NCBI GenBank assembly: GCA_020746105.1
Contig: CM036618.1
Coordinates: 114,707,308-114,771,307 of the forward strand
From: Trogon surrucura
Lineage: Eukaryota; Chordata; Aves; Trogoniformes; Trogonidae
DNA: 64,000 nt
Direction: 5' to 3'
Part shown: positions 12,732-24,282 of the stretch, in pieces
Numbering within the stretch: position 1 is the stretch's first letter
How the letters are laid out: each line of letters starts with the position of its first letter
Notes under the pieces: model-generated
Told to the model about the DNA's origin: nothing
The model's database searches: none
The model's input: only the letters and a program-made list of their open reading frames with translations
Translations under genes and position numbers: made by a program

Positions 12732-13428
12732 ATCACAGTATCACGGTATGCTAGGGATTGGAAGGGACCTCAAAAGACCATCTAGTCCAATCCCCCTGCC
12801 AGAGCAGGAACGCCTAGATGACGTTACACAGGAAGGCATCCAGGCGGGTTTTGAATGTCTCCAGAGAAGGAGACTCCACAGCCTCCCTGGGCAGCCTGTT
12901 CCAGTGCTCTGTCACCCTCACTGAGAAGAAGTTTCTTCTCAAGTTTAAGTGGAACCTCTTGTGATCCAGCTTGATTCCATTACCCCTTGTCCTATCATTG
13001 TTTGCCACCGAGAAGAGCCTGGCTCCATCCTCGGGACACTTTCCCTTTATATATTTATAAACACTAATAAGGTCACCCCTTAGTCTCCTCTTCTCCAAAC
13101 TAAAGAGAGCCAACTCCCTCAGTCTTTCCTCATAAGGGAGATGCTCCACTCCCTTAATCATCTTAGTTACTCTGTGTTGAACTCTCTCCAGCAGTTCCTT
13201 GTCCTTTGTGAACTGAGGCGCCCAGAACTGGACACAGTATTCCAGATGCTGTCTCACTAGGGCAGAGTAGAGGGGAAGGAGGACCTCTCTCGATCTACAA
13301 TCCACCCCCCTTCTAATACACCCCAGGATGCCATTGGCCTTCTTGGCCATGAGGGCACATTGCTGGCTCATGGTCATCCTGCTGTCCATCAGGACCCCCA
13401 GGTCCCTTTCCCCTACACTGCTCAAGTG
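12732..13428 (-). mobile_element. CR1 LINE fragment, 3' end (pol C-terminus), copy a
   Basis: A 5'-truncated chicken-repeat-1 element inserted on the minus strand. Its 3' tail is the low-coordinate end (a degenerate CACAGTATCACGGTATG tail). A minus-strand ORF of 214 codons (12814-13458) covers the C-terminal part of the CR1 pol protein. It starts around [13 protein letters not shown], then has the [19 protein letters not shown] block and ends with [18 protein letters not shown]. The endonuclease and RT core are absent. The ORF stays open across the retained part, so this copy is young or moderately young, but it cannot encode a functional protein. Similarity ends at about 13428; the codons beyond that are flanking sequence. 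Confidence 0.92.
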
Positions 13429-16400
13429 TACAAGTACAAGGATGTGTACACAGTACAACGATGTGAAGATTCACAATATATGAATTGCCTTGAAATTGCA
13501 GCCTCTCTTCGCTTATGATTCAGAGGAGAAGCAAGCCACAGGGACAGTCTTCCCATTCGCACTATTCTGTTCCCAGCCTCCTCCACTTGCAAAGAGGAGA
13601 AAGAGCAGGTGAAGTAAGATTGAGAGAAGATGGTCAGGGGAGCCTTCACTTGTCATATGTAAGGAAATACAGGTTCCTTATGAGGCTCTGAGAAGGAAGA
13701 GCCAGCTGGATCTGTCCTGCTGTCATCATGTCCTTGGTGTGTCTCCATGCAATGGAGATGAAATGAATGAATTTAGGATGCAGACATGCTCATCTCCCCT
13801 TCAGCCAAGGATCACGTCACAGTAAACTCTCACAGGAAGAGGATGAAGTTGCTAAACTCTCAGCATAGATATATATATTTTTTTTCCTCTTTTATGATCC
13901 AAGCTGAGCCCTGCTGTCTTTCTACATGCCCAACTTGACACAGAACTGGAGTGACACATCTGTCTCCTTTGTTTTCACCACCTAGACTGATTTACGTAAC
14001 CTTGGCTTTACTCTAGTGTCCTTCCAAAGAACACTGAAATAAGTCTTGAGCTGAAGGTGGAAGGGACTTCTGCAAAGAGCAAATTAACCTGGGGTGAGAG
14101 TAACATCAGTCTGGGAGCCTGTAATAACTGGGTCCAGAGTAAACTCCATGAGGATGGGAGTCCCACCTGCCAGCAAGGCAGCAAAGAGCTGGTAGCCAGC
14201 CACACACTCCAGGGGATGATGATTACAGGAATTAGAAGAAAAGCAGAAAATAAGTGGTTGTTATATCCTTCACCCAAGGTCCCTGAATCAGTGTGCCTTA
14301 ATTAGTGTTTTGAGGCATTTCAGTTGGGGGGGGGATGGATTTTTCAGTTGTGAACTTTCATCCTAACTCTACTGCTCTAAGGCTAAGGGCAAAACCACAA
14401 GCTGGATGATGAGCCCTTTTATATCATATCCTGTTCTGTACTGGCAGACACTGTACTGCAAGTCTGCCATTTTCTTGTAAAATATAATGAAGCTGAAACC
14501 ATCAGCCGAAGAGCAAATGGAAATATGCCACTTGATTGTATTTCTGATTAACAAATAAACAGAGCTGTTTCCTAAAGCGGTAGAGTTTCAGCTTTGAGAG
14601 TGGAAACATTGGTTTAATTTTCTAGAAAGTTAGACACTAGGAGATTTGGTTACCAATAGCTTTTTGTAAAAGATCAAATTACTGTAAACCCATCTTTCCT
14701 TAATGAGAAGTTCATGTTTACAGTATGTGTATCGGTATGCAGATGATCTTTTTACTTTGATAACAAGCAGTGAGAGATTTTAAAGTAAACCCGTGAGCAT
14801 GTTTTGTTGTTCAAAAACATGCACAGATTAATAATTTACAAATACTTTTGATTTGTATGCTGACACTGAGTACTCCAGTATGTTTATTATTCAAACAGAC
14901 ACACGGTTTACAGGTCATCCAAGAATGTTTCCATAATGGCACATCTATACATTATTACAGACAAATCTTTTTTTTTTGGTTGAAATAGAGATAGTAAGTG
15001 ATTCATGGATACAACCTAGAGATGCTGATTTTAGCTAGAAATGTTCTGCCTTGCAATCAGGGGAAAACTTGCTGATTGACATTTGGATAGAAAGGGATAA
15101 GACCAGAGTGCAGAAAATGAGGACAGGTCTCTTTTGCGACAATCTGGAATTACTGTCTCTGTATTCTGACTGTTACAGTCTCTCTCTCACTGCATGAAAT
15201 CTTAAGTCTCTGTTGAAAGTGGAGCACAACAGCACAGCACTCTCACACATTTTAACACAAATTCAGTTACCATAGATTAGCTATTCAGAATTGCTTTGAT
15301 CTCAGGTAGATGTCACATTGCTGAGCACTTGTGAATTAACACTGATTTAGCTACCCTGCTCACTTTTGTATTTCTTTGCAGCAGAAATTAAAGTACTTGA
15401 CAGAGCCTTTAGAGAAGCCTCTGTGAAACTGGATAAATGACAGGAGTCAGACTGCAAGATGAGGATCACTGCATGGTGGGAAGCTGAGTGTCTCCCATGA
15501 GTCACTGTGTGTGCTGAACTGCCAGAAGTTTCAGTCTGGCAAGCAGGAAAGGCCAGCCTACATGAGAGTCACCAGCCTTGATGCTGGTTTTACAATACCA
15601 CCTCACAGGAGCCAGTATCATAAGGTCCCATGCAAGTCCAGGCAAAGCTTTTCGTATAGTAATTTACACACGAGTTTCAGAAAGCTGTGCTTGATGTCCT
15701 TTAGCAGAATAGTACTTAGTTCAAGGAATGCAGAAGCAAATATCTACTTTGAAAAAATTGGTGGGAATAGCCCTTCATGAATGATTCCCTGGCGGGCTGC
15801 TTTCCACCCCTCCCCAGCCTTTGGCTGCTCCTCCACCACTTCTGGTCTCTGATTATTTCTTTCCACTTGCTCAAGGCTCCTAGTGGATCTCGTAGTAGTT
15901 TTGGACCAGGATTGATCAGAAAATGTACTTGCTCCTACAATTTGCTCCACTGGGGGAAGTGTTAGAAATGCTACTGTGGTTATAAAAGAACATACGGCAT
16001 GTGAAAAAAAAAAAAAAGCCTAACCAAAAATGTATAAAACATTAACAGAGTTATGAAGATGGCACCTCCATCCCCAGCACTACTCATCAATTCAGACTAT
16101 GGCACTGCTTCACGTGCTTTGTACTCACAATCACTGAGATTGCTCCTTCACATATGTGCACTGGAGAAGGCAGAAGCCACCACTGTCTCCCTGTTACATT
16201 AGCAAGGGAATGTAGTAATAACCCCAAACAACTGCTCTGAGTTTATATGGCAGGATTGTTGTGTCTTACAAGAACCTCTCCTGCATGTGACTCATTTACA
16301 GCCTCACTTTTCAGAAGGGAAAATCAAGATGAGAGAGGTCAAAAGCCTCACCACAACTGGTAGGCAATATTAAGACTCTTGCTCCTGGGATCTGAACCAT

Positions 16401-16599
16401 TTTATGGCAATAAACTTTGAAGGGAAGGTCTGTCCCTCTTTTTCATTGCATTCCTTCCCAGTCTTGCAGGCTGATTCCTCAGAGTAGACAGTCTTGATTG
16501 CATAGAGTTTCCAAAAGCCTGGACAGGTATTAAGTTCCAACCACCAGCAAAAAAACCCAGAGTTCATCTGTGCCTTGAAATACATGTCAGCTGTACAGT
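13429..16599. other. Unassigned non-repetitive DNA
   Basis: No supported gene or mobile element. Short homopolymers are present (T run near 13870, G run near 14327-14334, A run at about 16004-16017). ORFs are under 90 codons and overlap on both strands. Confidence 0.45.
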
Positions 16600-17152
16600 C
16601 CCCCTGTACTCAGCACTGGTGAGGCCGCACCTTGAGTATTGTGTTCAGTTTTGGGCACCTCAGTATAGGAGAGATATCGAGGTGTTGGAGCGAGTGCAGA
16701 AAAGGGCAACAAAGCTGGTGAAGGGCCTGGAGACTAGATCTTACGAGAAGCGATTGAGGGAGCTGGGACTGTTCAGTTTAAGGAAGAGGAGGCTGAGGGG
16801 TGACCTCATCATGCTCTACAATTACTTGAAGGGACATTGTAGAGAGGTTGGTGCTGGTCTCTTCTCACAGGTCATTAGGGACAGAACCAGGGGGAATGGT
16901 TTCAAGTTGCAACAGGACAAGTTTAGACTGGACATTAGGAAGAAATTCTTCACGGAAAGAGTGGTCAGACACTGGAACAGACTGCCTAGGGAGGTGGTTG
17001 AGTCGCCATCCCTGGATGTGTTTAAGTGTCGCTCAGATGTGGTGTTGGGTGATATGGTTTAGGGGTGAACTTGTAGTGTAGGGTCAATGGTTGGACTTGA
17101 TGATCCCAAGGGTCTTTTCCAACCTGAACTGTTCTATGATTCTATGATTCTA
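16600..17152 (+). mobile_element. CR1 LINE fragment, 3' end, copy b
   Basis: Plus-strand 5'-truncated CR1. It begins at the codons for [19 protein letters not shown] and continues to [15 protein letters not shown] in one ORF (16619-17062, 147 codons). It then runs through the 3' UTR and ends with the diagnostic repeat TTCTATGATTCTATGATTC at 17131-17150. All RT catalytic residues lie upstream of the truncation and are missing. The open frame and clean tail mark it as one of the less decayed copies in the window. Confidence 0.95.
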
Positions 17153-19300
17153 TAACTGCCTTGATTATCGCTGTAAACATCAGGCAGAATTTCTTCTAGG
17201 AGTCTCTTTTCCAGTGGAGGGTTTCCCCCAGTTCCACCTGGGTGAGCATTTTCTCTTACCCCCTTGAAGCTGACTTTGCATCTCACTTTTCCTCATCACC
17301 CTGTCTCCTGAGTCCCAAACTGAAATACCTATCAGTTCTCTGAACAGCTTATACAAAATGGAACAGCTTATTGGAAAAATTCTACTTAGAGAGATTTTGC
17401 TGTCCATGGTTATTTCTTCTGCCTTCACAAGTGGCTCTCTTTGGGTGCTTTGTTAGTTCTCTTATGCAGGAAGGATTTCCATTTTATTAGCTGGAAAAAT
17501 GCTGCTTCAGCCAAGTTTTCCACAGTGATGAATAGCATAATAAAACCAACAAGCCCTCACATTTTGTAACAGTACATTAGAAAAATCCAATTTTTTTGCA
17601 AGGTGGAAGAAGATATTATGCAAGAGGGTAAAAATCCCTTCAAAATCTCCTTGTTGGATGCATAATCTGCTTGGTAAGCTATTTAAAAATCAGCACTTAT
17701 AAGGTATGTGTCAGCCTCTAAAAATGCTAAGTACCTAATTAGAGGCTTTTGCACTGAATTGCAACAGTGGCCATGTATTTCTGTTCCTTGCTAAGGCAGT
17801 CCGTTGCAGGAGAGCTGAGCACTGAAGGAGATGATGTAGATCCAAGTACAGTGGTCCCTGTAGGCCTGCTCCAGAAGGGGAGGGCAGGGAGCTGTTCATC
17901 TCTGCATCCCACCACAGGGTATGACCACAAAGTGGGTGCAGATAGCCCTGCTCCTCCCCAGTAAAGCTGCACACAGCTGAGCAAAGGCCTGGAGTCTAGG
18001 CATCTGGGAAGCAGAACACCAGTCGCTCTGCCAGGAGAGCTGAGCCAGAAAACCTAGTAGGAGAACAAGAAATAAATATGTCGTATTCCACTATCTTTTA
18101 GTCACTGCAAGCATCAAAGGAACAAGGCAAGCAAGGAGAGCTTGGTCAAATCCAGAAAACCCTTCCCATAGGAAACCCTCATATTTCATATCTATTAAAA
18201 TACCAAACTAAGTCCAAAGACAAATACTTCTTTCTCCACCACAACCTTGAATTTTAGACTCACTTGCACCAGAAATGTTGAAACTTCTTATTGAAATATA
18301 TTTACTTGAATGGAAAAAAGCACTTATTTTTCCCTGCCATGGTTGCTCCAAGAAGTTTGCCTTGTACTCCAAGTTATTTGCTCACTTTTTCTGCTGCTAG
18401 GGCAGTTATTGGGAAGGGAAATGCTATTTTGTTGTCACAAATCTCAGCACTTTGCCACTGGAAAGACCATCCTGTCTATGCCGTTGTAACAAGTCCTAGA
18501 AAGCCTTTTGAAGCAAGTCCTAGAAAATTACGCAAGTCCTGGAAAGCCCTTTGAAGTTTGTCTGTTTCAAGCTAAGCTTTACTGTCCCACATGTTGTTAT
18601 AATTCTGGAAATCAAACAAGATGAAAAAATGACCAAGGTTGCATGGAAAAATGAGCAGTGGGAGAACAGGGTATCTACTTGCAATGTCTACAATTTGCTG
18701 GAAAGTTCAAGTGGTTTGTAGCAAAGCCCATCACCTTGGCCTTTGTAGTTTAGTGTGCTCTTCTTGCTACATCAGAGCAGAAAACAAATTAATTTGCTTT
18801 GGTTAGCCAAGGTACCCCTCTTAGGTAGAAGACAAAAAGTACTATGTCTTTTGCATTTTGAAATGTGGGGCACTGCTGACCAAAAGAAGAAACTGAAGAA
18901 GTGACTGCAGAGGATGGAGTCTTGCTGTGCCTCAGGGAAGTCCTGGTCACAGAGGTCTTGCTGCCCATCTGATTTCTCCAAGCTGCCAGACCTTTTAGCA
19001 GATATGGGAGCAAAACACTGTGAAGCAATAGTCTAATATCACTACTCACAAACCCGCCCTCTTTGCAAAGATCAGTACATGACTGCCATTACAACCCTGC
19101 AGCTCAGAGCTCTGGGCAGTAACACCACTGACTCTCTGCTAGCTTGCCTTTCAACAGAAAATTTCTGTCAACAAAAGAGAGATCAGAATCACCTTCCTGT
19201 TGCATTTTATTCCTTTAACTCATGGACAAAAGATGGACGGAGAAAGACAAAGAAATGTTGGGACTTCTGAATTTCCCCTTCCTTGATGTGTGGATACAAA
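17153..19300. other. Unassigned non-repetitive DNA
   Basis: No supported gene. A small imperfect direct repeat sits at about 18489-18557, where CAAGTCCTAGAAA-type units recur three times, two of them followed by GCC(C/T)TTTGAAG. ORFs under 90 codons on both strands have no recognisable domains. Confidence 0.45.
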
Positions 19301-20525
19301 ATCATAGAATCATAGAATAGTTTAGATTGGAAAGGACATTAAAGATCATCTAGTTCCATCACCCCTGCAATGGGCAGGAACACTTTCCACTAAATCAAGA
19401 TTCTCAAAGCCTTATCCAACCTGGCCTTGAACACTTTCATGGAGGGGACTTCCACAACTTCTTTGGGCAACCTGTTCTAATGTCTCACTACGCTCACAGA
19501 AAATAATTTCTTCCTAATATCTAATCTAAGCCTACTCCATTTCAGTTTGAAAATGTTACCTCTTCACCCCCTATCACTACATTCCCTGATAAAGAGACAT
19601 GGAATCATAGAATCATAGAATGGTTTGAGCTGGAAGGGACCTTAAAGATCATCTAGCTTCAACCCCCCTGCCATGGGCAGGGACACATCTCACTAGACCA
19701 GATTGCTCAAAGCCCCATCCAAATTGGCCTTCAACACTTCTACACTTGAGTCTCTCCCCATCTTTCCTGTAGGCCCTCTCTAAGTACTGGAAGGCCACTA
19801 TAAGGTTTCCCAGGAACCTTCTCTCCTCCAGGATGAACAGCCCCATCTGTCTCAGCATGTCTTCACATGTGAGGTGCTCCAGCCTCCTGATCATCTTTGT
19901 GGCCTCCTTTAGACTGGCTCCAACAGGTGCATGTCGTTTTTGTTTTGGGAGTTCCAGAGTGAGACACAGAACTGCAGGTGGCATCTCAGGAGAGCAGAGT
20001 AGAAGGGGCAGAATCACTTTCTTTTATGTGCTGGTCACACTTCTTTTCATACAGCCCAGGGTGTGATTAGCTTTCTGGGCTGTGAGTACACATTGCCAGC
20101 TCATACTCGGTTTTTCATCCAACACCACCCCCGAGTCCTTCTCTGCAGGGCTGCTCTCAATCTACTTGTCACCCAGCCTGTATTTGTGCTTAGGATTGTC
20201 CTGACCCAGGTGCAGGACCTTGCATTTGGCCTTGTTGAACTTCATGAGGCCGACCTCTCAAGCTTGTCAAAGTCTCTCCGGGTGGCAGTCCTTCCCTTGA
20301 GTTTGTTGACCCCACCACACAGCTTGGTGTCGTTGGCTGAGGGTGCATCCAATCCTACTGCCCATGTCATTGACAAAGATATTAAACAAAATTGCTCCAG
20401 ATACTGTCCTCCGAGGAATATCATTTGTCACGGCTCTCCAATTGGACATTGAGCCATTGACCGCAACTCTTTGAGTGCAGTCTTCCCACTTTACTCTGTG
20501 AATGAGTTTTGACACCACAGAGCAG
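19301..20525 (-). mobile_element. CR1 LINE fragment, copy c (host of a nested CR1)
   Basis: Minus-strand CR1 with its tail at low coordinates (ATCATAGAATCATAGAATAG). It retains 3' UTR, pol C-terminus and part of the RT palm. The minus-strand frame at 20267-20518 holds a decayed version of the block after the RT palm: the FNIFVND box is legible, but PQGS has become PRRT and the FADD box is lost. Sequence at about 19598 (CCTGATAAAGAGAC) and at 19745 onward (GTCTCTCCCCATCTTTCCTG) is continuous in other CR1 copies but is split here by a second CR1 tail. The reading frame is broken by several frameshifts, so this is an old, inactive copy. Confidence 0.88.
19599..19741 (-). mobile_element. Short 5'-truncated CR1 nested inside CR1 copy c, copy d
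   Basis: About 143 bp containing only a CR1 3' terminus. It starts at the low-coordinate end with AATCATAGAATCATAGAATGG and the segment GAGCTGGAAGGGACC, and stops at a 3'-UTR/coding boundary common to short CR1 insertions (CCTTCAACACTTC). It sits in the same orientation as the host CR1 and interrupts it, so it must be younger. Exact duplication boundaries are unclear. Confidence 0.75.
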
Positions 20526-20719
20526 TGAATGTAGAGGTGGCATCAACACCCTTTCTCGTCCCATCTTAAAATGCTCTCCAGTGCATAGAATGAGAGGAGC
20601 TGGATTCCTCTGATAACAACTGCATGCATATCTGGTGCTGCAAAAGAAATTGATGTTAGACTTACCTCAGTTTATCACTCTGAGACCTGTGCCCAAATAG
20701 GATCTAGGGTTTCTTATTT

Positions 20720-20847
20720 CCTTCCCTTCCCTTCCCTTCCCTTCCCTTCCCTTCCCTTCCCTTCCCTTCCCTTCCCTTCCCTTCCCTTCCCTTCCCTTCC
20801 CTTCCCTTCCCTTCCCTTCCCTTCCTTCCCTTCCCTTCCCTTCCCTT
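20720..20847 (+). repeat. (TTCCC)n pentanucleotide microsatellite
   Basis: About 25 near-perfect TTCCC units, with one shortened unit near 20821-20830. It lies about 190 bp beyond the end of CR1 copy c. The strand is purely pyrimidine (GGGAA on the other strand). Length is expected to be polymorphic. Confidence 0.97.
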
Positions 20848-21084
20848 AGTGGAGATGGGACTATTTTCCATGGACTAATGAACAGTACAGGGGACTGACA
20901 GCTCAGGGAGCAGCAGAGACCATTAATCTTGTAGAATGCTAATAATTTGTAGAAAACATAATGTTGTTTACTTCAACTACTGTCTGTCCTCTGTGTCTGA
21001 GACACCCAAAATTTGCAAGTGCTTTCAGCTTCTGTACTCAGTTATGACAGTCCATAGGACTGTTAGGCTGACTACATCAGTGTC

Positions 21085-21296
21085 CATGCTTCAACCTAAG
21101 CATAAGGAAATAGTTCTTTACTCTGAGATTAACAGAGCACTGGAACAGGCTGCTCAGAGAGGTTGTGGAGTCTCTGAAGACATTCAAACCCCACGTGGAC
21201 ATGTTCCTGTGTGATCTACTCTAGGTGATCCTGCTTTGTCAGGGGGGTTGGACTAGATGATCTTCAGAGGTTCCTTCCATTCTGTGATTCTGTGGG
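21085..21296 (+). mobile_element. Old CR1 3' fragment, copy e
   Basis: Plus-strand CR1 remnant. The segment ACTGGAACAGGCTGCTCAGAG, followed by a decayed VESLKTF-like stretch and GGACTAGATGATCTTCAGAGG, matches the CR1 3' coding end and 3' UTR. It ends in CATTCTGTGATTCTGTGGG. It is diverged and not translatable over any length. The left boundary is approximate. Confidence 0.85.
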
Positions 21297-22370
21297 TGGC
21301 ATGGTCAGTGCTTCATCTCACATTGCACATCCACAAAGCTTGTGTTACACCTGCATTTTACTTGCCCAAGACAGGGAACAAGTTGGCAAGGCTATGAGCC
21401 AGTGCTAGATCTTTGCAAATCCACTTCCATGCCCACATCCCACACTGTGAAGCTCCACAGTGAATGATGAGTCTCAGAGCCACTGCAAACATATGCCAAG
21501 ATGAAGGAAAAAAGTGTATGAGCTGGTGCCACAAAGTAGCTTATTAGTCATTACTGATCTTGGCCCATAAACTGCTGTGATCCACTGATGATCCACAAAG
21601 CTGGAGGCTTCTGCAATGCATCGGAGGGAAAGCAGAAAGATCGTGATGACTTCAAAGCTTGGCGTGATAAAAACTGGGAGGAGAGGAGGGAGTTCAGTGG
21701 CACAGATTGCAAGGCTGTGTCTTCAGGTACTAAGAAGCACAGCTGCTAAGAGAAGGGAGCTTGGTGCCCCGAGGAAACAGGGGAGGGAAGTCTGCCTGTA
21801 TTAGTCAGATGCACACTTTCTAATGCAGGTATGAAAAGCGTGAGTGGATCAAGCTAACTATTTTCTGTTAGCTTTTCTCTTAGTGTCCCTGCACACAGAC
21901 AGGCAACATTGCTTACAGCCCTCATCAGGCATCATCCAGTAAAGAGCAAGTTGCTGGTACGCATTGCAGAAAGGAGGCAGAAAGAGCTTGGTGCATGCAG
22001 CCTAGCAAAGCAGAGATGAGGAGGAACTGCTGTCACTGTCTACATTAGTCTAGAAACTACCAGCTCAGGGAGGAATGCAATTCTGGGAAAGCCTCGCAGT
22101 GTGTGCAGGGAACAGAAAGATACTGCTCAGTGTTTAGTGGTGCCTGAATAAATTATCAGTGGCAGAATACAAGAAGTTACCCATCAACAGCTGGGTCTTG
22201 CATGGATGGCTGTGTTGCTATGGCTGCAAATCATGCCACATAGCCCTGGCCTGCTTTGCCTTACCCTGTCCCTATGACCCACAGCATGACACACACTGGT
22301 GGGAAAGGTCTTTGGAAATCTCCGAGGGTACACATCCCCCATATATGTGGGGCAGGATTTTTTCTTACTG
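21297..22370. other. Unassigned DNA
   Basis: No recognised gene or repeat. A 169-codon plus-strand ORF (22159-22668) spans this interval and the presumed provirus tail. It is Cys/His-rich by composition but has no ordered motif and no good start context, so I do not call it. Confidence 0.4.
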
Positions 22371-23054
22371 TCAAACCCGAACTTCCAGAAACAGTTTCTG
22401 GTTGTTAGCAGTAGTTATAAAGTCTGCCACGGTCATCGTCTCTGTAAAATCCTTTCAAGAATCCGTAGCTCCTTCTAGGTTTGGCTCCACAGGTGCAAAT
22501 AGGAATAAACGTAGAGATAACCAGGTACTTCTACATACACCAAATGAATCACCAGCAAGAACAAACTGTAAAATTACCATGTGCGTGCTGAGACTAAACA
22601 CAGCAGAAGAAATGCAATATATAATGCCAAAAAATATGCTGATATATAATGCCAGAAAAGCATGTTGAAATTGTGATAACATGCTCATTAAGGTTGCGAA
22701 TTTTCATTTCTTTATCTTTTTGAAGAATCAAAGCAAAAAAAGATCACATTTTCCAAATCCTCCAGACAGTACATCTTCAAGAGTATGAATCATCATTCTC
22801 TCCACTTTTGATTGCTCAGGACTAAATGTACATGTTCCAGGGACTCCCCAAATGTTTTCTTCATTATCCTTCATCTTCAGGTTTGAAGGTTTTGTTTGTT
22901 TCCTTGCTTGTAATCTTCATTGTCAGAGCCAGAAAGCAACTTTAGTTGCTTTTTTTCCTGACCTTTCTCTTTTTTTTTTTTTAAATTGAGGATGATATGA
23001 AAGTTTGCAGGGAGAGACAGGAAAAAAAGGAAAATACTATTTCAGGATCATCTT

Positions 23055-23624
23055 CTAATATTGTCCTGGAGTTGTGTTATCTGGTGTTAGGGCAATTGAC
23101 TTTTTCCGATGTTTCTTTCTAGTCACAGGGGCGACATTTGCTGATACAGACTGAGTGTCAGAGGCCACAGTGTCTGTCATTGTCCCACACCAATGCTTAC
23201 TTAACCGCCAAAACATAAACAGATTTGAAAAAATCAACATTAACATCAATATTAATAATAAAATCTCAGCCTTTCGATTAAGATAGCTGCATTCACATTC
23301 ACAATCACAATCATTAAAATCTGGTAGACTCAGATTAGCAAACAAATGGGTATAATTTCCTAAAGTGAAATTGAAAGTGTAGTTAAAAACAAAATTCATC
23401 ATTGTGCTCTTAAGGTATTCAGGTATGCCGATCACCCAAATTACTGCAGAATACACCGACCCTAAAAAAACCAACACAGTGAAAATTCTCGTTTTTAAAT
23501 CAGAGCAGGCAAACCACAGACAGATATACCAAATCACACTCGAGAGTTTGGACAAAATTTTGACACCCAGGGAGGAACCCACATTTAAAAGTACATGACA
23601 TAACATTTCACCGACCGATAACAT
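23055..23624 (-). CDS. Predicted three-pass glycosylated membrane protein in gag position of an ERV (unknown family)
   Basis: An intact 189-codon ORF whose ATG has A at -3. It starts about 175 nt after the retroviral primer site, so it would be the first ORF on the genomic transcript. Residues about 5-40 and 47-68 are hydrophobic (one or two N-terminal membrane segments plus a second or third). Residues 69-118 form a hydrophilic loop with four N-glycosylation sequons (N81, N85, N90, N97) and an alternating cysteine cluster (C106, C108, C110, C112). Residues 120-139 are a strongly hydrophobic Leu/Ile/Met membrane span. The tail 140-189 is polar, with a basic patch at 169-175. I do not recognise the family: it lacks gag major-homology or zinc-knuckle motifs and Env furin or CX6CC motifs. 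It could be an accessory protein, a captured host gene or an unusual structural leader. Its intactness in an otherwise partial provirus is notable; chance is less likely but not excluded. Confidence 0.6.
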   Translation of the reverse strand: MLSVGEMLCHVLLNVGSSLGVKILSKLSSVIWYICLWFACSDLKTRIFTVLVFLGSVYSAVIWVIGIPEYLKSTMMNFVFNYTFNFTLGNYTHLFANLSLPDFNDCDCECECSYLNRKAEILLLILMLMLIFSNLFMFWRLSKHWCGTMTDTVASDTQSVSANVAPVTRKKHRKKSIALTPDNTTPGQY

Positions 23625-23797
23625 GATGTGAGCTGTCCGGTTTTTCTCCTCTAACCCTTCAGAACTCTCAAAGAAAAGATCTGATACGCTCTCAAATGCG
23701 CCGGATGGAATTTAAACTATGCGGGCAATATATCAGAGCCCAGTTGTGTCTAAATAGCTGGTAAAATAGTCTGAGCCTGATTGGTGTTTGTTTTCGA

Positions 23798-23815
23798 GCC
23801 CCACGTTGGGCGCCA
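23798..23815 (-). other. Retroviral primer-binding site (tRNA-Lys1,2 type)
   Basis: On the minus strand the 18 bases TGGCGCCCAACGTGGGGC follow the LTR end (CGCGACA) after a 7-nt spacer. This is the complement of the 3' end of tRNA-Lys1,2, the primer used by several exogenous and endogenous retroviruses. It fixes the orientation of the provirus and shows that the LTR at 23823-24644 is a 5' LTR. The spacer is longer than the usual 1-3 nt. Confidence 0.88.
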
Positions 23816-23965
23816 ATAAATCTGTCGCGGGTTAGGGCTGGGCCGGCCACTAACGCGGACAGACGCTCTCTAACCCCCTCTTCCCCCCCCAAACGGGAAG
23901 AGAAAAGGGAATGAGGTAGAGAGACCTACGTGTTAGAGGAGAAAAAAAACTAGAACTAGAACAGC

Positions 23966-23971
23966 TTTAAT
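23966..23971 (-). terminator. Polyadenylation signal of family D LTR
   Basis: ATTAAA on the minus strand, about 310 nt downstream of the LTR TATA box and about 140 nt before the LTR 3' end, the expected layout for an R-region signal. It would act in the 3' LTR; here it is in the 5' copy. Confidence 0.5.
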
Positions 23972-24282
23972 GAAAGTAATAGGAATGATGGTAAAAAGAT
24001 AAAAGTAAAGAACTATATACAACTATAGATAATAGCCCGATATCAAACCCGACTCCCTCCCCCGATAGAAATCACCACTGGTGCTGCAGAGCAGGAGGCA
24101 CTGGGGAAACCCCAGGCTCAGCGGCGGCGGGAGCTGGATACAGGGAGCTGGATTCGGGAACTCAGGATCCGGATCAAAAGCAGGAGGTCAGATGGAGTCC
24201 TCTCTGGACACCGGCCATTGCAGAAAGGAAGGGCGAAAAGGCCGAAAAGGGCAAAAGGGCCGAAACTCTCGTGATCACTCAA

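Noticed and set aside
22159-22668. 169-codon plus-strand ORF
   Set aside because: Opposite to the provirus direction and without recognisable motif; likely chance.
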